Shown in pieces: positions 18,644-24,325 of a DNA stretch of 24,325 bases (the stretch's first letter is position 1; each line of letters begins with the position of its first letter). The translations under genes were made by a program, and so were the position numbers. The DNA comes from a virus. The notes under the pieces were generated by a model. It saw nothing but the letters and a program-made list of their open reading frames with translations, was not told the DNA's origin and did not search any database. The DNA lies in the IMG/VR virus record IMGVR_UViG_3300033994_001242, positions 1 through 24,325 of that record; one strand, 5' to 3'.

Positions 18644-18873
18644 GCGCGGCGCTCCTTCTCCCACTCGGCCTTGCAGTAGTCGAGGAACGGCCCGTGACCG
18701 CCCCATTTCCGTGACAGGTATAGCCGCCCGAGTCGCAGCCAGCCGTCCGGTGTGTCGCCAAACAGCCAGCTCAGCAACTCCAGCGCATCAGCGCCCCTCA
18801 CCTCCGCCGTCACCCGGTCATATGCGGTAGCCTTCCCACCCCGCAGCACCTCCGCCGCGCGTGCGGGGGTCAT
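18640..18873 (-). CDS. Small hypothetical protein
   Basis: A 77-residue protein; helices around ARAAEVLRGGKATAYDRVT and GADALELLSWLFGDTPDGWLRLGRLYL, then FLDYCKAEWEKERRA. ATGA overlaps on both sides. No family recognised. Confidence 0.75.
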   Translation of the reverse strand: MTPARAAEVLRGGKATAYDRVTAEVRGADALELLSWLFGDTPDGWLRLGRLYLSRKWGGHGPFLDYCKAEWEKERRA

Positions 18874-19004
18874 GCGATCCCCACATATTTGAGCGTCAAG
18901 CCTAGCAATGCGACCAGCCCAGTCAGCAACACGACAACGCCAAATAATGCAACCACGATGAGAGCCATCGCCTCCCAGCCTTTGAGCAAAGACCCTTTAC
19001 TCAC
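18870..19004 (-). CDS. Small single-span membrane protein
   Basis: A 44-residue protein: short Lys/Gly N-terminus (SKGSLLKGWEAM), then one long hydrophobic stretch (ALIVVALFGVVVLLTGLVAL and LLGLTLKYVGIA) that would cross the inner membrane. GTG at 19004 overlaps the previous stop (GTGA). Similar size to phage inner-membrane exclusion or holin-like proteins, but its place among early genes argues against lysis. Function unknown. Confidence 0.72.
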   Translation of the reverse strand: MSKGSLLKGWEAMALIVVALFGVVVLLTGLVALLGLTLKYVGIA

Positions 19005-19330
19005 GCCACCACCTCCACAACCCAGCCCCAGCGCCCGTTGCGCTGCTCGACTTCGGCGCGGGTGATGGTGGCCTGCTGCCCGCAGGTGTGGCGCTCGGCG
19101 AGAATGATTCGGTCTTCGGGCTTGCCGTAGGGGCACTTACCGACCAAACGTGGATGGTCTCCGAAGTATTGCGCGTCCCATTGGTCAAAGACGTCATTCC
19201 AGACGACGCCGCGCAGCTTCCCGCCGTTGCTCCCCGAGGCGTCCGGCTGTTTCCGCATCGCCCGCCAGAACCGCCGCTCGCCGTTGGTGTAGGCGGCGGA
19301 TTCGAGTTTAGTGAGTCGTATGGTCTTCAT
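19001..19330 (-). CDS. ASCH-like small protein
   Basis: A 109-residue protein. A central KCPYGKPEDRIILAERHTC segment resembles the 'cPYGxpGDrLwVREtw' signature of phage ASCH/PUA-like proteins, though the Trp-Val-Arg-Glu part is altered. RRFWRAMRKQP at the front also fits such proteins ('t.taRW.Rp'). ASCH domains are RNA-binding or amidohydrolase-like folds. GTGA downstream overlap; ATG at 19330 overlaps the upstream stop (ATGA region). Domain call is tentative. Confidence 0.75.
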   Translation of the reverse strand: MKTIRLTKLESAAYTNGERRFWRAMRKQPDASGSNGGKLRGVVWNDVFDQWDAQYFGDHPRLVGKCPYGKPEDRIILAERHTCGQQATITRAEVEQRNGRWGWVVEVVA

Positions 19331-19494
19331 GCAATCCTCCCCCTCTTCCCATGCTCCCGTGGTGCCGTGTTGCGCTCGATATAGGCCAGCGCTTCGGCGG
19401 GCGTGTCGAAGTGCCGCGTCTCCTGCTTCCCGCGCTTGCCGGGGGCTTTGTGTGTCACGCGGACGGCGTTTTTGAGTTGCTTGCCTTGCTTCAT
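19327..19494 (-). CDS. Small basic hypothetical protein
   Basis: A 55-residue, Lys/Arg-rich protein (AVRVTHKAPGKRGKQETRHFDTPAEALAYIERN in part): a strand pair followed by a helix, like a tiny nucleic-acid-binding fold. ATGA overlap with the upstream gene; AAGGAT upstream as ribosome site. Confidence 0.72.
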   Translation of the reverse strand: MKQGKQLKNAVRVTHKAPGKRGKQETRHFDTPAEALAYIERNTAPREHGKRGRIA

Positions 19495-19679
19495 GCAATC
19501 CGATCCTTTCTTCGCTCGATGGCGCGGAGGGTAAGCCAGCGGCGGTCTACTCGATTCCACGCAGCAGACACGTCCCTCCAGCCGTTCTCGCATCTGGAGT
19601 TCTCAGCCTTGCGCGCTCCCAAGTAACTCTCCCGCGCAATCGCCAGCCGCTTGCGGGCTATGCGGACTCGGCGGATCAT
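19491..19679 (-). CDS. Small basic hypothetical protein
   Basis: A 62-residue, Arg-rich helical protein (MIRRVRIARKRLAIARESYL, NGWRDVSAAWNRVDRRWLTLRAIER). ATGA overlaps at both ends. Possibly nucleic-acid binding from composition alone. Confidence 0.7.
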   Translation of the reverse strand: MIRRVRIARKRLAIARESYLGARKAENSRCENGWRDVSAAWNRVDRRWLTLRAIERRKDRIA

Positions 19680-19978
19680 GGACGGCCTCGCCAAAAAAAC
19701 CGCTCGTTCTGCTCTTCCTGCTGCCCGGCCATTCGCTTGTCCCCTTTGTGTATCCAAAACCGCTCGAACCCCAGTGCCCATATTTGCGCCAACTGTTCCG
19801 GCGTTGGCTGCATATCAAAGGGTTCAAACTGGTATGCCTCGAACGAACGGTCGTAGTAATCGTATGTGAGCCGCCCGCACTCGGTCGATCCGAACACCGT
19901 TTCGAGTGCGGCGTAGAGTTCGTCTTTGAGCTTCGAGGTCTGTTGCTGGTTGTCGTATAGGCGGTCAGCGAGGATCAT
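19676..19978 (-). CDS. Hypothetical protein
   Basis: A 100-residue acidic protein (MILADRLYDNQQQTSKLKDE, LTYDYYDRSFEAYQFEPFDM, LGFERFWIHKGDKRM). Start fixed by the ATGA overlap at 19975-19978. No family recognised. Confidence 0.77.
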   Translation of the reverse strand: MILADRLYDNQQQTSKLKDELYAALETVFGSTECGRLTYDYYDRSFEAYQFEPFDMQPTPEQLAQIWALGFERFWIHKGDKRMAGQQEEQNERFFWRGRP

Positions 19979-20196
19979 TCCGCACCTCCCAGGTACTCGG
20001 CGTTCGCGGCAGATGCCCATACTTGCCACAGGCCGATTGGATTGGACAACTCGCCTTGCCCCGCGTCGATTCCTTTTGTACATTCGTCGTGGACATATCC
20101 ATTCTTGACCGCAGTGATGCGGTACTCCTCGTTAAATGACATCCGCCACCGATCCCCAGCCCTCGGCTTCGCCAGCGCCTCAGCCTTTGTTCGCAT
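19975..20196 (-). CDS. Hypothetical protein, small barrel-like
   Basis: A 73-residue protein with KPRAGDRWRMSFNEEYRITAV and GYVHDE, a pattern of short strands ('GDrw......yrVt.v..g.V') seen in small DNA- or protein-binding barrels. The ATG at 20196 has AGAGG upstream and overlaps the previous gene by 17 bases. Longer upstream frame is a shadow. Confidence 0.72.
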   Translation of the reverse strand: MRTKAEALAKPRAGDRWRMSFNEEYRITAVKNGYVHDECTKGIDAGQGELSNPIGLWQVWASAANAEYLGGAE

Positions 20197-20470
20197 CGGT
20201 GACCTCTGGCGCGGCTTCGACGGCGGCGATGGCGGTGTCGCCACTACCCGTACGTCGGCCACCTGGACGGAAATACCACTTCGCGCCTTGCGGCCAGTTC
20301 CAGCGTTCAATCATCGGGTTACTAGTCCGCTCCACCTTCTCCCAAGCCTTCGCGCAGCGGGCGAGGTCGGCGATGTCCTCGGCTTGCAGGAAGTTGTCCA
20401 GCCAATATTCTGGCGACTTCAAAGCCGCCTCACACTTCTCCGCCAACTCCTCCAGCCGTTTAGCGTCCAT
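20180..20470 (-). CDS. Hypothetical protein
   Basis: A 96-residue protein: helical start (RLEELAEKCEAALKSPEYWL, LARCAKAWEKVERTSN) then WNWPQGAKWYFRPGG and a Gly/Ala-rich end. The ATG at 20470 has AAGGAG nine bases upstream. A 12-codon frame upstream (20460-20498) only carries this ribosome site. No family recognised. Confidence 0.77.
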   Translation of the reverse strand: MDAKRLEELAEKCEAALKSPEYWLDNFLQAEDIADLARCAKAWEKVERTSNPMIERWNWPQGAKWYFRPGGRRTGSGDTAIAAVEAAPEVTDANKG

Positions 20471-20497
20471 CGGTGGTCTCCTTCTTCATCGCGTCCA

Positions 20498-20671
20498 TCA
20501 CGCCACCTCCGCCGCTAAATACTCGCGCTTCCGCGCTTCCCGCGTGATCGCCGCGTCCCGATTCGCCGCCGCCCATGCCGCGATGTAGTTCCACACCTGC
20601 GCCCGCGTTGGCTTCCATTTCAGGTAGGCGCCGCCGCCCAGCAAAAACAGTCCAATCGTTGCTATTTCCAT
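20498..20671 (-). CDS. Small protein with N-terminal membrane anchor
   Basis: A 57-residue protein too short for most gene finders: MEIATIGLFLLGGGAYLKWK is a short hydrophobic segment ending in Lys, followed by a basic helix (AAWAAANRDAAITREARKRE). GGAGAGGG is placed seven bases before the ATG at 20671. Likely inner-membrane anchored; function unknown. Confidence 0.7.
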   Translation of the reverse strand: MEIATIGLFLLGGGAYLKWKPTRAQVWNYIAAWAAANRDAAITREARKREYLAAEVA

Positions 20672-20680
20672 GTCCCTCTC

Positions 20681-20899
20681 CTATTCCGCAGCCGGCCGCG
20701 TCGTCTTGCGGCCAAATTGGTACTTCGCTATCTCTGCCAGTGGGCAGATGTAGCGTTGCAACTGCCAGGCTTCCGTCCGCGCTTGCGCCGCCCATGCTGC
20801 TGGCAGCGGCCCGCGGATCTTCCGCCATCGCCACGCGGCCATATACGCGCGGTGGTGGCACCGTTGGCACTCTCCGCAATGGCATGTTTCGCGTGGCAT
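20681..20899 (-). CDS. Small zinc-finger-like protein
   Basis: A 72-residue protein beginning MPRETCHCGECQRCHHRAYM: a compact Cys/His cluster (C-x-C-x2-C-x2-C) followed by Trp/Arg-rich helices. This 'CxxCxxCrhR......W' start is common in small phage proteins that probably bind nucleic acid. AAAGGAGAG precedes the ATG at 20899, which excludes the longer upstream frame, and the stem-loop 20917-20943 lies just upstream. Confidence 0.78.
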   Translation of the reverse strand: MPRETCHCGECQRCHHRAYMAAWRWRKIRGPLPAAWAAQARTEAWQLQRYICPLAEIAKYQFGRKTTRPAAE

Positions 20900-20916
20900 A
20901 ACTCTCCTTTGTTTTC

Positions 20917-20943
20917 GGCGGGCCAGTGTCTCCCCGGCCCGCC
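20917..20943 (-). promoter_or_regulatory. Leader stem-loop before the zinc-finger gene
   Basis: Minus strand GGCGGGCC, 11-base loop, GGCCCGCC: perfect 8-bp stem, followed by GAAAACAAAGGAG and the ATG at 20899. No T-run, so not a normal terminator; it fits the stem-loop plus A-rich ribosome-site pattern seen at other leaders here. Confidence 0.55.
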
Positions 20944-21077
20944 TCAAGAATCCAAATCCAACAGGTGTATTCAGTGGTTTATAAGCTCAGACTGCCTCTT
21001 TTCTGGAGGTCGTAGCCGCCCCCGGTCTGCCGTCCCGCGCGGATTTCCGAGATCGTGCGCTGTATTGGAACGGCAGG

Positions 21078-21097
21078 CCGCGGGCGGTTGCCCGCGG
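21078..21097 (-). promoter_or_regulatory. Hairpin directly after the SSB-like gene
   Basis: Minus strand CCGCGGGC-AACC-GCCCGCGG: perfect 8-bp GC stem with a 4-base loop, two bases after the SSB-like stop codon. No T-run follows, so it is more likely a 3'-end mRNA stabiliser or a factor-dependent stop than an intrinsic terminator. Confidence 0.5.
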
Positions 21098-21099
21098 GG

Positions 21100-21576
21100 T
21101 CAGAATGGCAGATCGTCGTCACCCACCGCAAACGGGTCCGAGTTGGCCGGCCGCGCGGCGAAGGGCGAAGCTGTTGCCGACGCCCGCGCAAATCCACCGC
21201 CGCCGCCCACCTTCGGCTTGCAAACCACCTGCGCAGACGTGTCGCCGTACTGGTTGACTTCGGCCATGACTGACGCCTGCTGGCCGATGAACGTCTTTTG
21301 GATGTGCAGGAGCCATGTCTCCAGTTGGACTAAGCCATCCTCCGTGCAGCCAAACTGCTTGCAGCGGATCTGCGCGGCCTCCCACTGCGGAACCTTGCTC
21401 GCCGCCTTGTCGTCTGGGTTATTGACGAGCGAGTTGGTAAGCCACCAGACGCCAGTAATCTTGCCACGGTCGGACACTTCGACGGTGATCTCAAGGCCCG
21501 GAGTGCCCTTCTTTTCGGACTTGATGTATTCGACTCCACTAATCGAGCCCGTGTACCACGCGCCGTGCTCAAACAT
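21100..21576 (-). CDS. Single-stranded DNA-binding protein-like
   Basis: A 158-residue protein. The C-terminus is DPFAVGDDDLPF, the acidic tip (DDD-hydrophobic-P-F) by which SSB proteins bind partner enzymes. A flexible Gly/Ala linker (VGGGGGFARASATASPF) precedes it. The N-terminal 115 residues are beta-rich (AWYTGSISGVEYIKSEKKGTPGLEITVEV, VWWLTN), compatible with an OB-like fold but not close to bacterial SSB; a phage-type SSB of the DUF669 kind is possible. It follows the exonuclease and annealing genes (8-base overlap), completing a recombination module. Confidence 0.85.
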   Translation of the reverse strand: MFEHGAWYTGSISGVEYIKSEKKGTPGLEITVEVSDRGKITGVWWLTNSLVNNPDDKAASKVPQWEAAQIRCKQFGCTEDGLVQLETWLLHIQKTFIGQQASVMAEVNQYGDTSAQVVCKPKVGGGGGFARASATASPFAARPANSDPFAVGDDDLPF

Positions 21577-22273
21577 TCGCCACCGCCACGGGTTCGCGCA
21601 TCAGTTCGGCTTCGAGAGCGTCGAGCGCGGACGCCGATTTACCCGCCACGCGCTGCTGCTCCGTCTCCTGCACGACCATCTCCAATGTCACCGGTTCGGT
21701 CGTGTCCGGGATATCCATGCCGAGCGTAGCGGCCGGGCAGACGCGCCGCTGAAGCCGCGTGATGCACCGCGCGAACAGCATGTCCATGGGATTCATCTTC
21801 CAGTTTTCCTTGCCGTCGAGCTTGCCGCGCTTCGCGTCGTCCATGGTGTAGGTGAAAACCTGCGGTTTGCCGCCAGCATCGAGATAGGGTTGCCCGTCCT
21901 TCGTGGCAATCAGCGAGCATTCGCCCATGTCATGCTTCGCAAACAGCCAGTGCCAGCCGTGCCGCTGAAGCAGCCCAGCGCGCAGGCTTGCCCGCATCGC
22001 CACCACACCCTGAATGACATCGAAGCCATTCAGCGACGTGTCGCGGTCCAGCCCAAACGCCCGCCCAGCGGCCATCCGCATTTGCACCTCGTCGGCGTTC
22101 TGGCACCCCGGCCGCTTGCGGACGTGGTAGGCTTGCGCCCGGTCCAGTAACATGCGCTCGGCCTCCTGGCGCATCGTCTGGTCTGTCACCCGATCTAATA
22201 GAGTGGCGATGCGGTCCATCTCCGCCACTTGGCTCATTTCACCGGCTTGCGCCGATGGCTGTGTCGTACTCAT
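21569..22273 (-). CDS. RecT-like single-strand annealing protein
   Basis: A 234-residue protein that would anneal strands resected by the neighbouring exonuclease. The pattern AAGRAFGLDRDTSLNGFDVIQGVVAMRASLRAGLLQ corresponds to the RecT/Bet 'k.lgldP......i.vi.Gk..l....a......' block; later NWKMNPMDMLFARCITRLQRRVCPAATLGMDIPD matches the 'w...p..Ml..Ra....ar...Pd...G.y' block. The C-terminus is helical and Glu/Ala-rich. Start ATG at 22273 shares one base with the exonuclease stop (TAATG), with AAGGGAGC upstream. Context (exonuclease, then annealer, then SSB) strongly supports the role. Confidence 0.87.
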   Translation of the reverse strand: MSTTQPSAQAGEMSQVAEMDRIATLLDRVTDQTMRQEAERMLLDRAQAYHVRKRPGCQNADEVQMRMAAGRAFGLDRDTSLNGFDVIQGVVAMRASLRAGLLQRHGWHWLFAKHDMGECSLIATKDGQPYLDAGGKPQVFTYTMDDAKRGKLDGKENWKMNPMDMLFARCITRLQRRVCPAATLGMDIPDTTEPVTLEMVVQETEQQRVAGKSASALDALEAELMREPVAVANV

Positions 22274-23307
22274 TACCTTGCTCCCTTGATTTTGAAAATT
22301 CGCAACGGCCTCGAAACCGACCGCTTCAACACGTCCGCATATACTTCCGGGTACTTCGTCTTCAGCGCGTCAGTATCAACCCGCGAAGTTTCCACCACCC
22401 GAAACAAAACCCGCTCATCAGCCGACGCCCGAGCCTGCTCATTAACGCCAATCAGCGCGTCAATCCCCATCCGGTGCGCCTCGTCCTCCGCGCTTTCGTC
22501 GCCCGTGCGGAGAATGTCGGCCATTTTCTCCGCACGCTTGATAAGATCTTTTGCCCGCTGATACTCCGCCACCAGCGGTGCCAGCCCATCGATCTGAACC
22601 AAGCCCTGATCGCTCACAACGGACCATTCGGCGAGTTGGCAGCTAGGCTCCCACTGGCAGGACTCGCAGCGCCCGTCGCGCTCCTCCAGCCATGCCGGGG
22701 CCGTCCGCTGGTCTACGTGGTGCGACATAAACCAATCGACCTTTTCAGCGACGGCCGCCATTAGATCCGGCCGCGCGTCAATCTCGAAAAGGTCGATCTG
22801 ATCCGTTTCCCTGTTGAGCGCTGCGAGGCACGCCCAGGAGCGCTTGAGCACTCGCATGTACCACTGCACCTGCATCAGATACCCGAGCGGCACGCCGTCG
22901 CGCTTCCAGTCCCAGTAGGCGCGGTCGCTCACGGTCTTGATTTCGAGCACGCCCGGCCCGCGCGGATGCCCGACGATCTCCCGGTCCACCCGTTGCAGCT
23001 CATGACCGCTAGCGCTGGCCTTCTTGCGCCGGATATTCCAGCCAGTGCGCTCTTTTACGTCCTCGGCTACGCTATCCTCCATGCGCTTGCCGCAGACGAT
23101 GGGCTCGGTCATGCGAAATTCCCGATCAGGCGGCGCCCCGGTCTTCTGATACCACAGCCGCCGCGCGCAGCCGTAGGGCTCAAGGCCGAGGATATGTTGG
23201 ATGTCGGTGCCGCCGATGAAGCCTTGGCGCTGTGCAGGATCTTGCGAGATTTCCGGCACATGTGCGGCCAGCGCATCAAACCGCGCGGCGTGGACGAAAT
23301 CAGCCAT
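22273..23307 (-). CDS. YqaJ-like (lambda-type) exonuclease with Fe-S-type cysteines
   Basis: A 344-residue PD-(D/E)XK exonuclease. GGTDIQHILGLEPYGCARRLWYQKTG is the YqaJ opening, CGKRMEDSVAEDVKERTGW carries the conserved Glu, GVLEIKTVSD is the catalytic E-x-K, and YLMQVQWYMRVL contains the usual Gln. The third region has CESCQWEPSC (C-x2-C-x5-C). Together with the Cys in YGCARRLWY this reproduces the four-cysteine iron-sulfur set of AddB and Cas4-type RecB nucleases, in the same order. Start ATG at 23307 (MADFVHAARF) overlaps the small upstream gene by eight bases; the 13 codons before it are outside the family. Confidence 0.92.
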   Translation of the reverse strand: MADFVHAARFDALAAHVPEISQDPAQRQGFIGGTDIQHILGLEPYGCARRLWYQKTGAPPDREFRMTEPIVCGKRMEDSVAEDVKERTGWNIRRKKASASGHELQRVDREIVGHPRGPGVLEIKTVSDRAYWDWKRDGVPLGYLMQVQWYMRVLKRSWACLAALNRETDQIDLFEIDARPDLMAAVAEKVDWFMSHHVDQRTAPAWLEERDGRCESCQWEPSCQLAEWSVVSDQGLVQIDGLAPLVAEYQRAKDLIKRAEKMADILRTGDESAEDEAHRMGIDALIGVNEQARASADERVLFRVVETSRVDTDALKTKYPEVYADVLKRSVSRPLRIFKIKGAR

Positions 23308-23404
23308 GCAGCACCTCCCACACCCACCCGCCAAGCGCCAGCGCAAAGCAGAGCCAGAGCGCGAGAAAGATAATCTCCGGCGTGTCGTCGCGGCGGCGGG
23401 TCAT
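23300..23404 (-). CDS. Tiny membrane protein
   Basis: A 34-residue protein: basic/acidic N-terminus MTRRRDDTPE, then a hydrophobic span (IIFLALWLCFALALGGWVW) and a short end. One inner-membrane helix with an Arg-rich inside end. ATGA overlap upstream (23401-23404) and an eight-base overlap with the exonuclease start. Function unknown. Confidence 0.7.
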   Translation of the reverse strand: MTRRRDDTPEIIFLALWLCFALALGGWVWEVLHG

Positions 23405-23670
23405 CGGGTCACCGCCTTCCAGATCAACGGCACAATTACCAGCAGCGCCATGCCGCACACGTACCCAGCCGCTATCCATGACTCGATGCGCTTGCGCCGC
23501 TCTAGTTTGCCTATGCGGTTCCCGAAATCAGCCAACGCACTTGCAACGGTCTGCGCTCGTCTGTTATGTAGTGCAGCGTCGGCCTCGATGCGAACTAACA
23601 GGCGTTCATCTAATGCTGCCACCATCTGCGCCGCTTCCGCCCGCCAATTCGCCCGCCGTTGGCCGCTCAT
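23401..23670 (-). CDS. Tail-anchored coiled-coil membrane protein
   Basis: An 89-residue protein: a long charged helix (WRAEAAQMVAALDERLLVRIE, ALADFGNRIGKLERRKRIES) followed by one C-terminal membrane span (WIAAGYVCGMALLVIVPLIW) and KAVTR. The start is fixed by the ATGA overlap at 23667-23670; the longer upstream frame is in a neighbour. It lies between two other single-span proteins. Possibly a membrane sensor or exclusion factor; not recognised. Confidence 0.75.
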   Translation of the reverse strand: MSGQRRANWRAEAAQMVAALDERLLVRIEADAALHNRRAQTVASALADFGNRIGKLERRKRIESWIAAGYVCGMALLVIVPLIWKAVTR

Positions 23671-23780
23671 CGGGTCACCGCCCACGCCACCACCCACACC
23701 AGCGCAGCCGCCGCCGCGATCCAATCTGACCGACGCTGCAGCGTGCGCAAGTCTTCCGGCCCGCCGCCCCAGCCGATCAT
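23667..23780 (-). CDS. Tiny membrane protein
   Basis: A 37-residue protein: MIGWGGGPEDLRTLQRRSD then WIAAAAALVWVVAWAVTR, a single C-terminal span. ATGA overlaps at both ends (23777-23780 and 23667-23670) are the main support. Function unknown. Confidence 0.65.
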   Translation of the reverse strand: MIGWGGGPEDLRTLQRRSDWIAAAAALVWVVAWAVTR

Positions 23781-23914
23781 GCCGCACCGCCAGCGTCCAC
23801 AAACGCGGCAATGACCGCTTCCCAGCCCTGACCGGTGCGCCGCTTCAGCGACCGCAGAGCTCCCCAGTAGTCACCGCAAAGCGCGGCGTGTAATTCGTCG
23901 GCGTTGGGCTTCAC
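23777..23914 (-). CDS. Small hypothetical protein
   Basis: A 45-residue frame: GTG start, KPNADELHAALCGDYWGALR, SLKRRTGQGWEAVIAAFVDAG. Probably helical. GTGA overlap with the gene upstream (23911-23914) and ATGA overlap downstream support translation. No family recognised. Confidence 0.65.
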   Translation of the reverse strand: MKPNADELHAALCGDYWGALRSLKRRTGQGWEAVIAAFVDAGGAA

Positions 23915-24144
23915 AGCGCACCTCCGTTATTCTGAACCATGGCGCGCGCCTCTTCAAGTAGCACCTCAACCGCGTCAAAGTCGCCGCGATCGCTGGCGCG
24001 AATGGCCCGCGTCCAGAGGTCGTGATACGCCGGACCGGCGTCCATTTGCTTCATCAAGCGGTCGTTCAGTTCCCCCGCGCGCTTTGCCCCGGCTGGCAGC
24101 GGTAGCGCGGCGGCGTTGGATGGATAGCGATGTGTTCCGTTCAT
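23911..24144 (-). CDS. Small hypothetical protein
   Basis: A 77-residue, helical protein (ELNDRLMKQMDAGPAYHDLW, AIRASDRGDFDAVEVLLEEARAMV). The ATG at 24144 has AAGGAGAAGG upstream and overlaps the preceding stop (ATGA), so the longer in-frame extension is not used. No family recognised. Confidence 0.75.
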   Translation of the reverse strand: MNGTHRYPSNAAALPLPAGAKRAGELNDRLMKQMDAGPAYHDLWTRAIRASDRGDFDAVEVLLEEARAMVQNNGGAL

Positions 24145-24308
24145 TTTGCCTTCTCCTTTTTGCTCGCAACACCCCAAGCCCACTCAATCAGACGCCCGGG
24201 GTGTACTCCAAGCTCTTTAGCCCGCGTAATGATGGACGTGTGAACGCTTGACAGTATCGTAATTTGTACCGCCTTCCGCTGCTCTTGTGTGGTTCCTGTG
24301 TTGCTCAC
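24141..24308 (-). CDS. Small hypothetical protein at the window edge
   Basis: A 55-residue frame from a GTG at 24308, with an in-frame stop four codons upstream. VQITILSSVHTSIITRAKELGVHPGRLIEWAW (in part) suggests two helices in a helix-turn-helix-like spacing, but this is tentative. No ribosome site is visible; the sequence just upstream is outside the window. It ends in an ATGA overlap with the next gene. Confidence 0.6.
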   Translation of the reverse strand: MSNTGTTQEQRKAVQITILSSVHTSIITRAKELGVHPGRLIEWAWGVASKKEKAK

Positions 24309-24325
24309 AACCCAACGCTAACCCA

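Larger units (their letters stand above)
20900..21099. other. Intergenic leader between the SSB-like gene and the zinc-finger gene
   Basis: About 200 bases without a supportable gene, the longest gap in the window. It holds two hairpins (20917-20943 and 21078-21097). I see no convincing promoter, though transcription could be re-initiated here. Confidence 0.6.

Noticed and set aside
20460-20498. 12-codon frame MDAMKKETTDGR
   Set aside because: Too short to support as a gene; it only spans the ribosome site of the next gene. Could be a leader peptide, but nothing else supports it.
20460-20885. Minus-strand frame of 141 codons
   Set aside because: It overlaps the zinc-finger gene and the 57-residue gene, both with ribosome sites; Gly-rich shadow frame.
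20900-21099. Promoter in the longest intergenic gap
   Set aside because: No pair of -35 and -10-like boxes at proper spacing that I would trust in this GC-rich sequence.
20979-21197. Minus-strand frame of 72 codons across the SSB-like gene end
   Set aside because: Mostly overlaps the SSB-like gene in another frame; basic, low-complexity peptide; no ribosome site.
20717-22150. Plus-strand open frame of 477 codons
   Set aside because: Antisense to the SSB-like and RecT-like genes; composition is that of a GC-rich shadow frame, with no motif.

Overview
The window is one side of a tailed-phage (siphovirus) genome or prophage, from a GC-rich background. Every gene I can support lies on the minus strand, so transcription runs from the right edge (base 24325) to the left edge (base 1). 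The virion genes are of the HK97 type with a long non-contractile tail: P27-family small terminase, large terminase, HK97-like portal, HK97 prohead protease, HK97-fold capsid, connector and head-closure proteins, tail tube, frameshifted tail chaperones and a tape measure protein. I cannot name the host. The only host hint is a heptamer minisatellite at 12486-12513, of a kind I associate with soil phyla such as Acidobacteriota and Verrucomicrobiota; that is weak. No integrase, repressor, lysis gene or tail-tip gene falls inside the window.

Layout in transcription order. 24308-23300: six tiny overlapping genes, three encoding single-span membrane proteins. 23307-21100: a recombination module with a YqaJ/lambda-type exonuclease carrying a likely Fe-S cysteine set, a RecT-like annealing protein and an SSB-like protein ending in DDDLPF. 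20899-18300: twelve very small genes, mostly joined by ATGA or GTGA overlaps, nearly all without a recognisable function. 18257-14093: a multi-zinc-ribbon protein, an SNF2-like helicase, a beta-class DNA methyltransferase, an ABA-sandwich-like protein, a VRR-NUC nuclease and a HicA-like protein. 14053-10465: an AT-richer unknown gene, a replication-initiator-like protein whose gene carries a cluster of palindromic repeats (candidate origin), small genes and an HNH nuclease. 10479-10419 holds two hairpins, one a good intrinsic terminator, at the early/late boundary. 10391-1: packaging, head and tail genes, cut by the left edge inside the tape measure gene.

Translational coupling by 1-4 base overlaps is the rule. 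The exceptions stand out: several genes preceded by an intergenic leader (the zinc-finger gene at 20899, zinc-ribbon at 18257, unknown at 14053, capsid, the protein after the capsid, and tail tube) have a stem-loop directly followed by an A-rich Shine-Dalgarno tract. Two of these loops share eight identical bases on different but complementary stems, and two leaders share a 14-base tail. This looks like a repeated cis-acting RNA element and is one of the more interesting observations. Others are the palindrome array inside the initiator gene, a -1 slippery CCCTTTG in the tail chaperone gene, and a type II tRNA-like gene with an apparent 8-base anticodon loop inserted in the head operon.
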